Positions 43,886 to 53,789 of a DNA stretch of 64,000 bases are shown here, one piece after another. Location of the stretch: NCBI GenBank assembly GCA_902763535.1, contig CACWSG010000008.1:1-64000 (forward strand), read 5' to 3'. The stretch's first letter is position 1; each line of letters opens with the position of its first letter. The translations under genes were made by a program, and so were the position numbers. Under the pieces are notes generated by a model. The model saw nothing but the letters and a program-made list of their open reading frames with translations. It was not told the origin of the DNA and did no database searches. Origin of the DNA: an uncultured Pseudomonadota bacterium. GTDB lineage: Bacteria > Pseudomonadota > Alphaproteobacteria > RF32 > CAG-239.

Positions 43886-44653
43886 TTAACGCTGACTTTT
43901 AAGCTTATTCCAGCCGGCAGATTTCTCAGCCTTTTCCTGCTTATTCTGTTCCCAACGTCTGAATGGTTCGTTTTTCTTTTTTAACAAAGCCTTTTGCTCA
44001 TCAGTTTTTACCACACCTATCGGCAATAACTGTCTAAACAATGTCGGAGAAACAAAATCAATTTTATTTTTAACAAGCGGACGAATCAAGTTGTCAATCA
44101 CGGTTGATGCAGGCTTGGCATTAAAGGCTGAAAGTTTTCCGCCATAAAATACGGCTACGGCATGACATGGTGATGACAAAAGCACATCGGTTGCATCAAC
44201 CCCGCGCATAAAACGCAACATAATTTGCGGCTTAACCACACAATCTTCAACTTTGTCAAATAATATATGATCGGGATTACTAAACAATTCTCTTATTATT
44301 ATCTCTCGCAACTTATCGTTAGCTATACCGCAAAAGCCGACAATTGCCATTCCGTCAAGGGTGTATCCGGTATAGTTCTCCGGCGGCATTGCTATTTGAT
44401 AACAAAAAACCTGCTCGGCATTCATGATATTTTTTTGAGCAAACTCGCCGATTGCCGAAGAAATTCCTTCAAGCATTCCATCTTTTGCCGTATTGTCATT
44501 TTGAGCTGGGGCAGCGGCATTGTCATTGCTTGGTGCCGATGTGGGGGGAATATCGTTGTCAATATTTTCACTTAATGTGACAGCCCCTTGAGCAAATACC
44601 ACAGATGGTGCAATCAGCAAAGACAACATTGTCATAAAGCGCAAAAAAATCAT
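43886..44653 (-). CDS. exported protein of unknown function
   Basis: 255 aa from the ATG at 44653 (GGAG 8 bases upstream). A signal peptide ends near VFAQ (about 22), followed by an Asn/Pro/Ala-rich linker and a globular part with six cysteines, several spaced as in CGIAND and SSPCHAVAV, then a basic tail rich in Lys and Trp. Probably periplasmic. I do not recognise the family. Confidence 0.65.
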   Translation of the reverse strand: MIFLRFMTMLSLLIAPSVVFAQGAVTLSENIDNDIPPTSAPSNDNAAAPAQNDNTAKDGMLEGISSAIGEFAQKNIMNAEQVFCYQIAMPPENYTGYTLDGMAIVGFCGIANDKLREIIIRELFSNPDHILFDKVEDCVVKPQIMLRFMRGVDATDVLLSSPCHAVAVFYGGKLSAFNAKPASTVIDNLIRPLVKNKIDFVSPTLFRQLLPIGVVKTDEQKALLKKKNEPFRRWEQNKQEKAEKSAGWNKLKSQR

Positions 44654-44741
44654 AATTCTATCTCCCCACAACAATAATGGCGTTATTATAGAGAAATATT
44701 ACTAAATTTTCCAGCTAATTTGCTAAGATAATAACACGAAA

Positions 44742-44951
44742 TCAATTTTTGTAACTATTACCTTTGTTATGCTTCATCATTGCGTCCGCAAATGATTTTT
44801 TGGCAGCATAAGTCATAAAAAGAGGTTCTTCCAACTGCAAAGCTCCCAGTGTCTGTTCCAACGCTTCAAAGCTTTGATATATTTTGCTCATCAAGGCAAC
44901 ATTGTCACTAACGACATCGTACAACATATTCTCTTTTGTTTGTTTTTGCAT
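44742..44951 (-). CDS. small protein of unknown function
   Basis: 69 aa, helical, with AGAGGA seven bases before the ATG. The sequence DVVSDNVALMSKIYQSFEAL and a basic end are visible. No recognised domain. The ribosome site and location between two host genes are the support. Confidence 0.5.
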   Translation of the reverse strand: MQKQTKENMLYDVVSDNVALMSKIYQSFEALEQTLGALQLEEPLFMTYAAKKSFADAMMKHNKGNSYKN

Positions 44952-45065
44952 ATTTATATCCTCTTACAACTGTTAGGAACATCTTTAATTTAAACAGCAA
45001 AAGACATGATAGCAAGATGTTAAATTTGGAATTTCAGAATCACAATTTTGGTATAATCAAAGGTT

Positions 45066-45629
45066 TTAGGAATGTCCCAAAGGAATAGTCAGATTTGTCT
45101 CATTGATACCCAAAGATGACAGTGCCATCGACCATTTATCTTCAACCTGCGCATGAAAAATTATTTCTTGTGTTGCCGGAGTGATCATCCACATATTTTG
45201 CGATATTTCTGCCTCCAGCTGTCCGGGAGCCCATCCGGCATAACCCAAAGCTATTAAAAAGCGTTCCGGTCCCATTCCTGTTGCAATATGTTGCAAAATA
45301 TCCGGCGATGACGAAATTCTGATACCATCTCCCATACTCAAGCAAGATGAATCTTTATAACTGTCATCATGAATTATAAATCCTTTTTCGCGCTCTAAAG
45401 GACCTCCCTGAAATATCGGAATAATTTGGTTAGAGCTTTTACCGAATAAAAGATCAAAAGACAATTCGTTGAAACTGACATTGGTATATGGTTTATTGAC
45501 AATGAATCCCATTGCTCCTTCTTCACTATGTGAGCACATATAAACCAAAGCCTTGGCAAAGCTTCCTTCCGTACCGGGCATGGCCGCCAAACATTTTCCA
45601 CTAAGATTATGTATATTGATTTTATCCAT
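45066..45629 (-). CDS. yqgE: YqgE/AlgH family protein
   Basis: 187 aa. Motifs of the DUF179 family are present: GKCLAAMPG at the start, HSEEGAMGFIVNKP, FQGGPLEREKGFIIHD, and ALGYAGWAPGQLEAEI. Widespread in proteobacteria; its role is uncertain, although in some species it is linked with alginate regulation (AlgH). No ribosome site is obvious. It is divergent from the DsbD-like gene. Confidence 0.92.
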   Translation of the reverse strand: MDKINIHNLSGKCLAAMPGTEGSFAKALVYMCSHSEEGAMGFIVNKPYTNVSFNELSFDLLFGKSSNQIIPIFQGGPLEREKGFIIHDDSYKDSSCLSMGDGIRISSSPDILQHIATGMGPERFLIALGYAGWAPGQLEAEISQNMWMITPATQEIIFHAQVEDKWSMALSSLGINETNLTIPLGHS

Positions 45630-45719
45630 TGCAGTTAAACCATTTTCATTTTATATTATGCATAACACTTTTATAATATAGGAATATAAAAATTAAAAAT
45701 CAATTTGGTTTTGAAAAAA

Positions 45720-48440
45720 ATGCGAAAAATAAACCTGATTTTATATACATTGTTTGTTTTTATGAACTGGTGCTCTTTGAGTTATGCTCAAGACAGCGGT
45801 GGGAAAATTATTCTCGATTTAAAAGACGATAACGAATATAATTATGATGACAGCCAATTTTGGCCCAATATTATGCGTACCGGATATAATTATATAAACG
45901 ATGTTAAGCAATATAATGAGCAACTTGACGGTAACAACATTGAGAAAGATTTTACAGATGACATAACCGCAAAATATCCATCTTATACCAAAGAAGGTGC
46001 CGGTATTTGGCAAAAATATATCAGAAAAGGTGTTAAAACCGTACGCTTTTTTGACAACATAAAGAACCAAATTAAACAGTGGATTTTAGACTATCAACTT
46101 CCGATAGTAGCTGATGATAACCAGTATGAAATGGGAGAAAAGGAAGAATACATTGAAAGTGATACTCCTATTGTACGCACGAATTTTAAAAAAATAATAG
46201 CCTATTCAAAATCGGATAAAGATCAGCTGGCCATACAAGAAAAATATGCTAAAGAACATAACATGACGCGGCCGTCACAATTAATTACATGGTATCGTGA
46301 AAACATTATTCAAGGAAAATGGAAAAAAATTTGGCATAAAATATGGCATAATGTTGATTCAGTTGATGAAAACGATAACGAAGATAAAACAAAAGAAGAT
46401 GATGATAAAAAACGAATAGCTGAACGCTTGAAGCCGAGTTATTCCATAATTATGAAAAAAAACGGCTTCGGTGATGATGGTAAATTTGAAGGCGTTGTAA
46501 ATATCATACCCCCGACTAATCAGATTATTTTACTCAAAACATATAAAGATTATACCGGATTGCAAATTGATTTTGACAGGTCAGAAAATATTAAAGATGT
46601 CTCAATTCATTTTATGCCTCCGCAAGACATGAATACTAAAGACGGATATCAAGTTCTTTTTTACGGCAGTGAATTTGCAGTCTATTTTCAAGGTACAGTT
46701 CAAGACATAAATAAAGAAGTTGTTTTAAGACTGAACGGTTTTGCAACTGCTTGCCAAAATGACCGTTGTGAAAGACACCATAATTTTCTTGAGACCAAAC
46801 TTATCCATAAAGAAAATCCGGAAAACACGAAGTATGATTATTATGTCAATATTGCAAAGATGAATACTCCGCATAATTCCAGCAAAGAAGCATTTAAAAT
46901 AGACGGGTTGTTCAGTGAAATCAGACAAAACAAACAAAAAGGTATGAGGTTAGATTTTTCAGCTGATGACGGGGCTTATACAAAAATATTATTGATCGGC
47001 AAAAATGCTGATTATTTTGCCGCACCGCAAATCAGCCTGAAAAATGGTAAAACTGAAGCTTGGTTTAAATTACTGAAAAATGATTTTGATTATGAAGGAC
47101 AAGATTTTACTTTTTGGCTGATAGATAAAAGCGGAAGACAATATTTGGCAACAGAAAAAGTTGAAATGCCGTCCGTCTTTGATCAAGATAGTTCATCATT
47201 TACGATAAGTGTTTTATTTTTTGCAATACTGGGCGGATTATTGTTAAATTTTATGCCTTGTGTTTTTCCGGTGTTATCACTAAAGTTGTTAGCTTTTACA
47301 AAATTCGGAGGCTTGAAAAAATCAAATATCAGAAGCAACTTTATGTGCAACAGTTTAGGTATATTAACTGCTTTTCTCATGATGGCATTGTTGCTAAGCT
47401 CGCTTAAAATGCTTGGCATATCTATGGGCTGGGGCATACAATTTCAAAGTATTACTTTTTTGGCTGTGATGATATGGGTTATAACTTATTTTATGGCATA
47501 TATCATGGGAATAGTCGGTTTGGCTGAGCAAAAACTGGTAGAAAAAGCCGCACAAACCACACCTAAAAACAAGTTAATATTTGAATTTATGAGCGGTGTT
47601 TTCATGGTTGTCCTCTCAACTCCCTGCACTGCGCCATATTTGGGAACAGCTTTGGGAATAGCCTTAGCCGGATCACCATGGCAAATAATTATAACGGTAA
47701 CAGCTATCGGTTTGGGCTTGGCTTTGCCTTATATAATGATTGCTGTATTTCCGCAAATTGCTTTTTATATGCCGCGTCCGGGAAAATGGCTAAAGATAAT
47801 TAACTTGGCAATGATCTTAATGCTGATTATTACAATGTTATGGCTGATAAGCCTGTTATCGTCCCAAATAGGCGGTGGTCAGCTTTGGCATTGGTCTTTA
47901 TACATTATTGTGGCTCTACTAATGTGGACATATTTCCACTATTTGCAAATGGAAATTGATAAGTTAGCTAAAGGCGAAACTAAAGTAATTTTGCAAAAAA
48001 GATGTGCCAAGTGGAAATTGTTGCTGAGCATTGTTTTGGTTGTAATCAGCTTGATTGATGTCAGATGGCAAATTTCAAAACGCAATGTGGCAACCTCTCA
48101 GACAACTGTTTGGGCCATGACCATGAATACCATCAATGAATATGTTGATGACGGATACAAAGTTTTGGTAAAAATCGGAGCTGATTGGTGCTTAACCTGC
48201 AAATATAATGACAAGTTCATTCTTAATTCGGAATTTATTCAAGACAGCATAAAAAGCAACAATGTTATTGTGATGGATGTTGATTGGGCAAACTATAATG
48301 AACAAGTGTTGCAATTTATGCAAAAATTCGGACGCCAAGGTTTGCCATTTTATGTTCTGTTTTCACAAAAATTCAAAGATGGAATTGTGTTGCCGGAAAT
48401 TCTTGATAAGTATGAATTTAACAATTTAATTAATATGTAA
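45720..48440 (+). CDS. DsbD/ScsB-like thiol:disulphide interchange protein
   Basis: 906 aa from the ATG at 45720 (a TTG at 45705 is possible). A signal peptide (ends near SYAQ, 25) is followed by about 200 residues I do not recognise, a ScsB-type N-terminal beta domain with CQNDRC, then an eight-helix membrane domain with NFMPCVFPVLSLK and LSTPCTAPYLG, and a C-terminal thioredoxin-like domain with ADWCLTCK. It carries electrons from cytosolic thioredoxin to periplasmic thiols. The extra acidic N-terminal stretch is longer than in DsbD (565 aa). Confidence 0.88.
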   Translation: MRKINLILYTLFVFMNWCSLSYAQDSGGKIILDLKDDNEYNYDDSQFWPNIMRTGYNYINDVKQYNEQLDGNNIEKDFTDDITAKYPSYTKEGAGIWQKYIRKGVKTVRFFDNIKNQIKQWILDYQLPIVADDNQYEMGEKEEYIESDTPIVRTNFKKIIAYSKSDKDQLAIQEKYAKEHNMTRPSQLITWYRENIIQGKWKKIWHKIWHNVDSVDENDNEDKTKEDDDKKRIAERLKPSYSIIMKKNGFGDDGKFEGVVNIIPPTNQIILLKTYKDYTGLQIDFDRSENIKDVSIHFMPPQDMNTKDGYQVLFYGSEFAVYFQGTVQDINKEVVLRLNGFATACQNDRCERHHNFLETKLIHKENPENTKYDYYVNIAKMNTPHNSSKEAFKIDGLFSEIRQNKQKGMRLDFSADDGAYTKILLIGKNADYFAAPQISLKNGKTEAWFKLLKNDFDYEGQDFTFWLIDKSGRQYLATEKVEMPSVFDQDSSSFTISVLFFAILGGLLLNFMPCVFPVLSLKLLAFTKFGGLKKSNIRSNFMCNSLGILTAFLMMALLLSSLKMLGISMGWGIQFQSITFLAVMIWVITYFMAYIMGIVGLAEQKLVEKAAQTTPKNKLIFEFMSGVFMVVLSTPCTAPYLGTALGIALAGSPWQIIITVTAIGLGLALPYIMIAVFPQIAFYMPRPGKWLKIINLAMILMLIITMLWLISLLSSQIGGGQLWHWSLYIIVALLMWTYFHYLQMEIDKLAKGETKVILQKRCAKWKLLLSIVLVVISLIDVRWQISKRNVATSQTTVWAMTMNTINEYVDDGYKVLVKIGADWCLTCKYNDKFILNSEFIQDSIKSNNVIVMDVDWANYNEQVLQFMQKFGRQGLPFYVLFSQKFKDGIVLPEILDKYEFNNLINM

Positions 48441-48477
48441 AAAAAAGCCCTGCATCACGATATTAATGCAGGGCTTT
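48441..48477. terminator. bidirectional terminator between the DsbD-like gene and rpoD
   Basis: Stem AAAGCCCTGCAT/ATGCAGGGCTTT (48444-48455 and 48466-48477), 10-base loop. It serves the convergent genes on both sides. Confidence 0.8.
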
Positions 48478-48495
48478 AACTTTTTAAATAAACCG

Positions 48496-50571
48496 CTATT
48501 GGTCGAGGAAGCTGCGTAATTTACGCGAGCGAGAAGGATGCTTTAATTTACGCAGAGCCTTAGCTTCAATTTGACGAATACGCTCACGAGTAACATTAAA
48601 TTGCTGACCAACCTCTTCCAAAGTGTGATCTGTGTTCATACCAATACCGAAACGCATACGCAAAACACGCTCCTCTCGCGGAGTGAGACTTGATAAAATG
48701 CGAGTGCAGGTCTTTTTCAAATTGGTATGAATAGCTGAATCTAAGGGCTGTAAAGCACTCTCATCAGCAATAAAATCACCTAAAGACGAATCATCTTCAT
48801 CACCAACCGGAGATTCCAAAGACACCGGCTCTTTGGCTATTTTCATAACCTTGCGAACCTTATCTAAAGGCATGGACAACCGCTTGGCCAATTCCTCCGG
48901 CACCGGCTCACGCCCCATCTCAGCCAACATTTGACGCGAGGTGCGTACCAACTTATTGATAGTTTCAATCATGTGAACCGGAATACGAATTGTACGAGCC
49001 TGATCAGCGATTGAACGAGTAATTGCCTGACGAATCCACCATGTGGCATAAGTTGAAAACTTATAGCCGCGACGGTATTCAAATTTATCAACCGCCTTCA
49101 TCAAACCGATGTTACCTTCTTGAATCAAATCCAAAAATTGTAAACCGCGATTGGTGTATTTTTTGGCTATGGAAATAACCAGACGCAAGTTGGCTTCAAT
49201 CATTTCTTTTTTGGCACGCTCAGCTTCACGCTCACCCTTTTTGATGGTGTCAACCATGCGGCGATATTCACTGATAGGAAGACCGCATTCTTTAGCCATT
49301 TCGGCAATATTGTCTCGAAGTTCGACTATCTCGGCACCATATTTGGCGGTAAATTCTTGCCAATGCTTGTCTTTAATTTTGGAAATTTGTTCCAACCAAT
49401 TAGGATCAAGCTCGGCTGCCTGATAAACTTTTAAGAAATCATCGCGTTTAATCTTGCAGTTCATAGCATAACGCAACAATTTTCCTTCAAAGCCCATCAA
49501 GCGTTTATTCAATGAATTAAGCTGTTCTACCAACTGTTGAACTCGTGCGGTATTAAGATGAATTGAGCTCATCAATTCAACCAAATCTTTTTTAACCTCA
49601 AAATATTTCTTATCAACAGAAGAAGAAACTTTTTTACCGTTTATCAGGGCATTCAATCTTTGATTTTGAATCTTTTTCAAATCATCATAATAGCTGGATA
49701 TGCGATTGAGAATTTCAAGAACAGGTTCTTTCAGGGCTTCTTCCATAGCGGTAATTGAAGCTGAGGTATGTCCGCCGGTTCCCTCTTCATCATCTTCTTC
49801 GCTGTTTTCGCCGTCTTCGCCTTCAGAAATATCATCGGAAACATCATCTTCCTCTTCCGGCTCGTCAACAGCATCATCAAGCTCAATATCATCACTCAGG
49901 TCGTCGTCCATTTCATCGAGATTTTCTTTCTCATCCAACTCTTGAGCAACCTTGTCCAAATCTTCTTCGGTTTCGGTCTCATCATCAACCATTTCCATGG
50001 CGCCGACATCATCACCATACATCATTTCCAAATCGACGATATCACGAAGCTGCATAACACCTTCCATCAATTCGTCGCGCCATCCGGCAATAGCATTAAT
50101 GGTCATCGGGCTTTCGCAAAGACCGTCAATCATAACGGTTTTACCGGCTTCAATGCGTTTGGCAATGGCAATTTCACCTTCGCGCGACAATAACTCAACT
50201 GAGCCCATCTCACGCAAATACATTCTTACCGGATCATCACTGCGTCCAAGCTCTTTTTCATCAAAATTGCCGCTCTCGTCTTCGCTTTCCTCGTAGTCGC
50301 CATCATTGTATGATTCACCGTCAACATTCTCGGCATCGGATTCTGATATGATGCTGATACCCATGTCCGAAATCTCAGTCATGATATCTTCAATGTATTC
50401 GGAACTTTCACGTTCGGAAGGCAGAGCACGATTAAGCTCTTCCATGGTGATGAAACCACGAGATTTTCCTTTGTCTAACAGTCTTTTGACTGCACTGCCC
50501 AAAGAATCAATTAATGGCGCATCGCTACCAGCGGCGCCGTCAAAAACATCAGGATTATCTATATCTGACAT
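48496..50571 (-). CDS. rpoD: RNA polymerase sigma factor RpoD (sigma-70)
   Basis: 691 aa from the ATG at 50571 (a TTG precedes it). Region 1.1 is at the N-terminus, then region 1.2 ([20 protein letters not shown]), a long acidic non-conserved part (about 190-280), region 2 ([20 protein letters not shown] and [17 protein letters not shown]), region 3 ([15 protein letters not shown]) and region 4 ([20 protein letters not shown]). It recognises housekeeping -10 and -35 boxes. dnaG lies just upstream, the conserved dnaG-rpoD order. Confidence 0.97.
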   Translation of the reverse strand: MSDIDNPDVFDGAAGSDAPLIDSLGSAVKRLLDKGKSRGFITMEELNRALPSERESSEYIEDIMTEISDMGISIISESDAENVDGESYNDGDYEESEDESGNFDEKELGRSDDPVRMYLREMGSVELLSREGEIAIAKRIEAGKTVMIDGLCESPMTINAIAGWRDELMEGVMQLRDIVDLEMMYGDDVGAMEMVDDETETEEDLDKVAQELDEKENLDEMDDDLSDDIELDDAVDEPEEEDDVSDDISEGEDGENSEEDDEEGTGGHTSASITAMEEALKEPVLEILNRISSYYDDLKKIQNQRLNALINGKKVSSSVDKKYFEVKKDLVELMSSIHLNTARVQQLVEQLNSLNKRLMGFEGKLLRYAMNCKIKRDDFLKVYQAAELDPNWLEQISKIKDKHWQEFTAKYGAEIVELRDNIAEMAKECGLPISEYRRMVDTIKKGEREAERAKKEMIEANLRLVISIAKKYTNRGLQFLDLIQEGNIGLMKAVDKFEYRRGYKFSTYATWWIRQAITRSIADQARTIRIPVHMIETINKLVRTSRQMLAEMGREPVPEELAKRLSMPLDKVRKVMKIAKEPVSLESPVGDEDDSSLGDFIADESALQPLDSAIHTNLKKTCTRILSSLTPREERVLRMRFGIGMNTDHTLEEVGQQFNVTRERIRQIEAKALRKLKHPSRSRKLRSFLDQ

Positions 50572-50701
50572 CAAATTTCCTAAAAAAAAATCGATTTTTC
50601 TAAAGTTTAAACTGCTATTCTTTTAATAAAATTTGCTTTATTTGTCAAGATTATTTTTTCCGATTCGCGCTAATTAATTCAAGCTTAATCAAACTAAGGT
50701 T

Positions 50702-52483
50702 TTATTCATCACCCAACAGGGCATCTCGCTCCTTTTTCAAAGCCTCATAGCGGTTGAAATCTTCCTCATCAAAATTGCCGCTTTCCAATTTGGCTTTGGC
50801 TTCGCGTATGTCGTTTTCAATCTGTTTAAGTTGAACTTCCAGCGTGCGCTCATTGAGCATTGTACGCATTGCAGCAACATCAGGACACTGTTTTTTCAAG
50901 ATATATGTATCAACCATTTTGCGCCAATCTTTAACTGGAGAAGCATCCAGAGCCTTTTCAATTTGTTTTTCATCGGTTATATCAGGATTGGCGCGCGCTG
51001 TTTGCAACAAAAAGTCATAAAAATTGCGCAACTTTTCATCCTTGATGGTGAATGAAAGCATTTTTTCTTCCCATTCTTCAATCAAACGAGGATAACAAAC
51101 AAATGCCGAAACTACATATTTGGCAACCAAATCATCCAAATCTGTTTTGGTATGTGATCTGAAATGCTTGGTGGTTTTGGGTTTGCGATATTCACCGGAA
51201 TTTTCAAATGTCTGACCGGCCAGTTCGGCATACACTTTAGCCTTCATCTCGCGCAAATAATAGGCTTTGACAGTTTCGTCTTTTATCAAAGCTATTTCGG
51301 CTTTGATTTCTTTTTCAATTAAGGCTTTTTGTTCGGGAGTATCGGTTGATTTTCCTTCTAATGTTTTGCGCCACAACAACTCTTTAAGCGGAACGGTTGA
51401 AGTAACGGTTTTAATAAATTCATCTTTACCCTTGGCTTTAAGAAATTCGTCAGGATCCATTTTATCAGGCAAAAAGGCATATTGCAGAGAATAGCCGGGT
51501 TTAAGCAACGGCAAAACACGATCAACCGAGCGCACTGCCGCTCTAATTCCGGCGGCATCACCATCAAAACAACAAATCGGCTCCGGCACCACCTTCCATG
51601 CTTCTTGGATTTGTTCCTCAGTCAAAGCTGTGCCCAACGGAGCCACGGCATAACCGACACCATATTTGTCCATGGCAATTACATCCATATAGCCTTCACA
51701 GATAATCAATCTTTTGGCCTCGTAGCCCAAATCGCGGGCATAATTGTAATTATACAAAATTCGCCGTTTGTTAAATATGGGAGTTTCGGGGGAATTTAAG
51801 TATTTCGGCTGGCTCTTATCCATAACGCGCCCGCCGAAGGCAATAACTTTGCCGCGCTTGTCAATAATCGGAATCATCACGCGATTGCGGAAAAAGTCAT
51901 GACTGGTGCGCCCGTCTTCAGGAATGGCAATCAGTCCCAATTCTGCCATTTCTTTTTCTTCCACACCGCGTGATTTGAGCAGAGCTTTCAATCCGTTGTT
52001 GCCGGGAGCAAAACCTAAGCGAAACCGCTCAATAATCTGGTCATTAAAACCACGGCCATACAAATAATTAAGCCCCTCCCTGCCCTCAGGAAGATGCAAA
52101 ATTTTGGCAAAATATTTGGCTGCCATATCCATAATATCATAGGCAGAAGCTCGTTTTTCGGCTTGTTCTTTGTTTTCCGGTGTCAGACGAGGAACCTGAA
52201 GACCAACCTTATGCGCCAGTTTTTCAACGGCATCGATAAAACTCAAGCCGTTGGCATCCATCTCAAACTTGATAATATCACCATGTGCACCGCAACCGAA
52301 ACAGTGATAAAATCCCTTGGCTTCATTGACGGTAAAAGAAGGAGTTTTTTCGTTGTGGAACGGACAGCAAGCCTGATATTCACGCCCTTTGCGCACAAGC
52401 TTTATCTTGGCACCAACCACATCGACAATCGATATTTTGGCACGCAGCTCGTCGCAAAAGCGTTGCATATCAGTATTGGTCAT
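50702..52483 (-). CDS. dnaG: DNA primase
   Basis: 593 aa. An N-terminal zinc-binding domain with CPFHNEKTPSF and HCFGCGAHGD (about 40-65), an RNA polymerase domain with GRVMDKSQPKYLNSPET, a TOPRIM fold (ICEGYMDVIAM, then CFDGDAAG), and a C-terminal DnaB-interaction part. Makes RNA primers at the fork. It begins one base before the YqeY stop, so both share the macromolecular synthesis operon with rpoD. Confidence 0.96.
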   Translation of the reverse strand: MTNTDMQRFCDELRAKISIVDVVGAKIKLVRKGREYQACCPFHNEKTPSFTVNEAKGFYHCFGCGAHGDIIKFEMDANGLSFIDAVEKLAHKVGLQVPRLTPENKEQAEKRASAYDIMDMAAKYFAKILHLPEGREGLNYLYGRGFNDQIIERFRLGFAPGNNGLKALLKSRGVEEKEMAELGLIAIPEDGRTSHDFFRNRVMIPIIDKRGKVIAFGGRVMDKSQPKYLNSPETPIFNKRRILYNYNYARDLGYEAKRLIICEGYMDVIAMDKYGVGYAVAPLGTALTEEQIQEAWKVVPEPICCFDGDAAGIRAAVRSVDRVLPLLKPGYSLQYAFLPDKMDPDEFLKAKGKDEFIKTVTSTVPLKELLWRKTLEGKSTDTPEQKALIEKEIKAEIALIKDETVKAYYLREMKAKVYAELAGQTFENSGEYRKPKTTKHFRSHTKTDLDDLVAKYVVSAFVCYPRLIEEWEEKMLSFTIKDEKLRNFYDFLLQTARANPDITDEKQIEKALDASPVKDWRKMVDTYILKKQCPDVAAMRTMLNERTLEVQLKQIENDIREAKAKLESGNFDEEDFNRYEALKKERDALLGDE

Positions 52484-52484
52484 T

Positions 52485-52937
52485 TTAGCTCAATAAACTT
52501 TTGATAATTCCGTTGGCTTTGCCCATATCCAATTGACCGGCATATTGAGATTTTAAGGCACCCATAATTTTGCCCATGTCTTTCATTGAGGTCGCACCGG
52601 TTTGTTTAATCAAATTTTGAATAACCTGAGAGACTTCGGCATCACTCATTTGTTTGGGCAAAAAGCGCTCAATGATAGCGATTTCAGCTTTTTCTTTTTC
52701 GGCCAACTCCGGACGATTGCCATCCATAAACATTTTGATTGAATCATTGCGTTGTTTAATCATGCCTTGCATCATAGAAAGCAACTCGGCATCGGTTGCT
52801 TTTTCCTGACCTTTGCCGCGAGCCTCAACATCTTTTTCCTTTTGACCGGCAATAATCATTCTTACCGCACCGGTGGTTAGAGTATCTTTGTTCAGCATAG
52901 CTGTTTTCAATGCATTTTGCAAATCATCACGTAACAT
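52485..52937 (-). CDS. yqeY: GatB/YqeY domain protein
   Basis: 150 aa. Family pattern: MLRDDLQNALKTAMLNKDTL, MIIAGQKEKDVEARGK, EKAEIAIIERFLPKQMSDAE and GKIMGALKSQYAGQLDMGKAN. Related to the tail domain of GatB and thought to bind tRNA. Often found next to dnaG, as here. Its exact cellular role is not established. Confidence 0.93.
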   Translation of the reverse strand: MLRDDLQNALKTAMLNKDTLTTGAVRMIIAGQKEKDVEARGKGQEKATDAELLSMMQGMIKQRNDSIKMFMDGNRPELAEKEKAEIAIIERFLPKQMSDAEVSQVIQNLIKQTGATSMKDMGKIMGALKSQYAGQLDMGKANGIIKSLLS

Positions 52938-53008
52938 TTTATTTCCCCTTAAAAGTAATTTTGCCTATTACCATAATGCTTATGCAAAAAAAAATCAAGG
53001 TGAAATAT

Positions 53009-53503
53009 TTAAGCGTTTTTTGCCTTATTCAAAAGGTATTGACTGGTACCGAGGCTGATTATCAGACTATAAAGACTATCAGCGATTTTAGGATTTTTGA
53101 TTTGTAAAAAAGCCTTGGTAATTTTAAGAGCGCGCTCGGATTGAAGCAAATTCTTCGGCAAACAAACCGAACTATCATCTTTGATATTATTCAAACAACG
53201 CGGACTTTGTGAAAAAATTTCCTTATCCATATCGGCATAAAAGAAATTAACATCAACACCCAAAATACAAGCAAAATCCCACAAACGACTGCCGGATATA
53301 CGATTGATTCCATGTTCATATTTTTGCACTTGTTGAAAGGTAAGCCCCAACATTTTACCCAATTGTTGCTGCGAAAGCTGCAAAATTAGGCGGCGCAATT
53401 TTAAACGTTTGCCGATATGAATATCTATCGGATTAGGCTCACCATTGGGTTGACGGCCTCTGGCTTTTTTACAATGAGAATAGTCCGAGGTTGTTGTTTT
53501 CAT
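53009..53503 (-). CDS. XRE-family transcriptional regulator
   Basis: 164 aa from the ATG at 53503 (AGGAG 10 bases upstream). The helix-turn-helix is at about 31-75: LSQQQLGKMLGLTFQQVQKY, then EHGINRISGSRLWDF, a pattern common in alphaproteobacterial HTH_3 regulators. The C-terminal 90 residues are of no recognised type. A strong intrinsic terminator lies directly upstream of the start, preceded by a structured RNA, so expression may depend on readthrough. Confidence 0.85.
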   Translation of the reverse strand: MKTTTSDYSHCKKARGRQPNGEPNPIDIHIGKRLKLRRLILQLSQQQLGKMLGLTFQQVQKYEHGINRISGSRLWDFACILGVDVNFFYADMDKEIFSQSPRCLNNIKDDSSVCLPKNLLQSERALKITKAFLQIKNPKIADSLYSLIISLGTSQYLLNKAKNA

Positions 53504-53523
53504 CTGTATTATGCTCCTGTTAA

Positions 53524-53562
53524 ATAAAAAAACAACCACCTTGAGAAAACTCTGCAAGGTGG
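53524..53562 (-). terminator. terminator directly upstream of the XRE gene
   Basis: Minus-strand stem CCACCTTG/CAAGGTGG (53562-53555 and 53543-53536), loop of 11, then TTGTTTTTTTAT. It lies only about 12 bases before the AGGAG of the XRE gene, which is unusual for an independent end of transcript. Confidence 0.8.
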
Positions 53563-53690
53563 GGAGTTCGAAACTGCTATAACAAACAGTCCGACTTATT
53601 CAATATATTAGGTCGGCTCCCCTTTCGGAGAGATTTTTGTTATAGGGAGTTTCGACACTCCGCAACGACAACGCGTCGTTGCGGAAATTA
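53524..53690 (-). ncRNA. candidate structured RNA or attenuator leader
   Basis: On the minus strand a perfect hairpin CCGCAACGAC-GCGTT-GTCGTTGCGG lies at the 5' end (about 53690-53666), next to a long stem (GGAGT, TCGAAACT and TATAACAAA paired with ACTCC, AGTTTCGA and TTTGTTATA; about 22 bp with small bulges) enclosing CCGAC/GTCGG and CTCC/GGAG arms, then the terminator at 53524-53562. A possible promoter is TTGCAT, 17 bp, TAGCAT just upstream. No 6S, tmRNA, SRP or RNase P signature is seen. It could be a free small RNA or a riboswitch-like leader of the XRE gene. Confidence 0.55.
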
Positions 53691-53736
53691 TGCTAAGACA
53701 AATGATGATAAAATGCAAGTATTTTTGCAAAATAAA

Positions 53737-53770
53737 AAAATACCCCAAATTTTAACTTAAGGGGTATTTT
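53737..53770. terminator. kdsB terminator
   Basis: Stem AAAATACCCC/GGGGTATTTT (53737-53746 and 53761-53770) with a 14-base loop and T-rich DNA on the minus strand. It insulates kdsB from the structured RNA. Confidence 0.75.
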
Positions 53771-53789
53771 ATTTTATATTATCTAACCT

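Noticed and set aside
53524-53690. Structured RNA as 6S RNA, tmRNA or SRP RNA
   Set aside because: There is no closing stem between both ends with a central bubble (6S), no tRNA-like ends (tmRNA), and no GGAA-type SRP tip.
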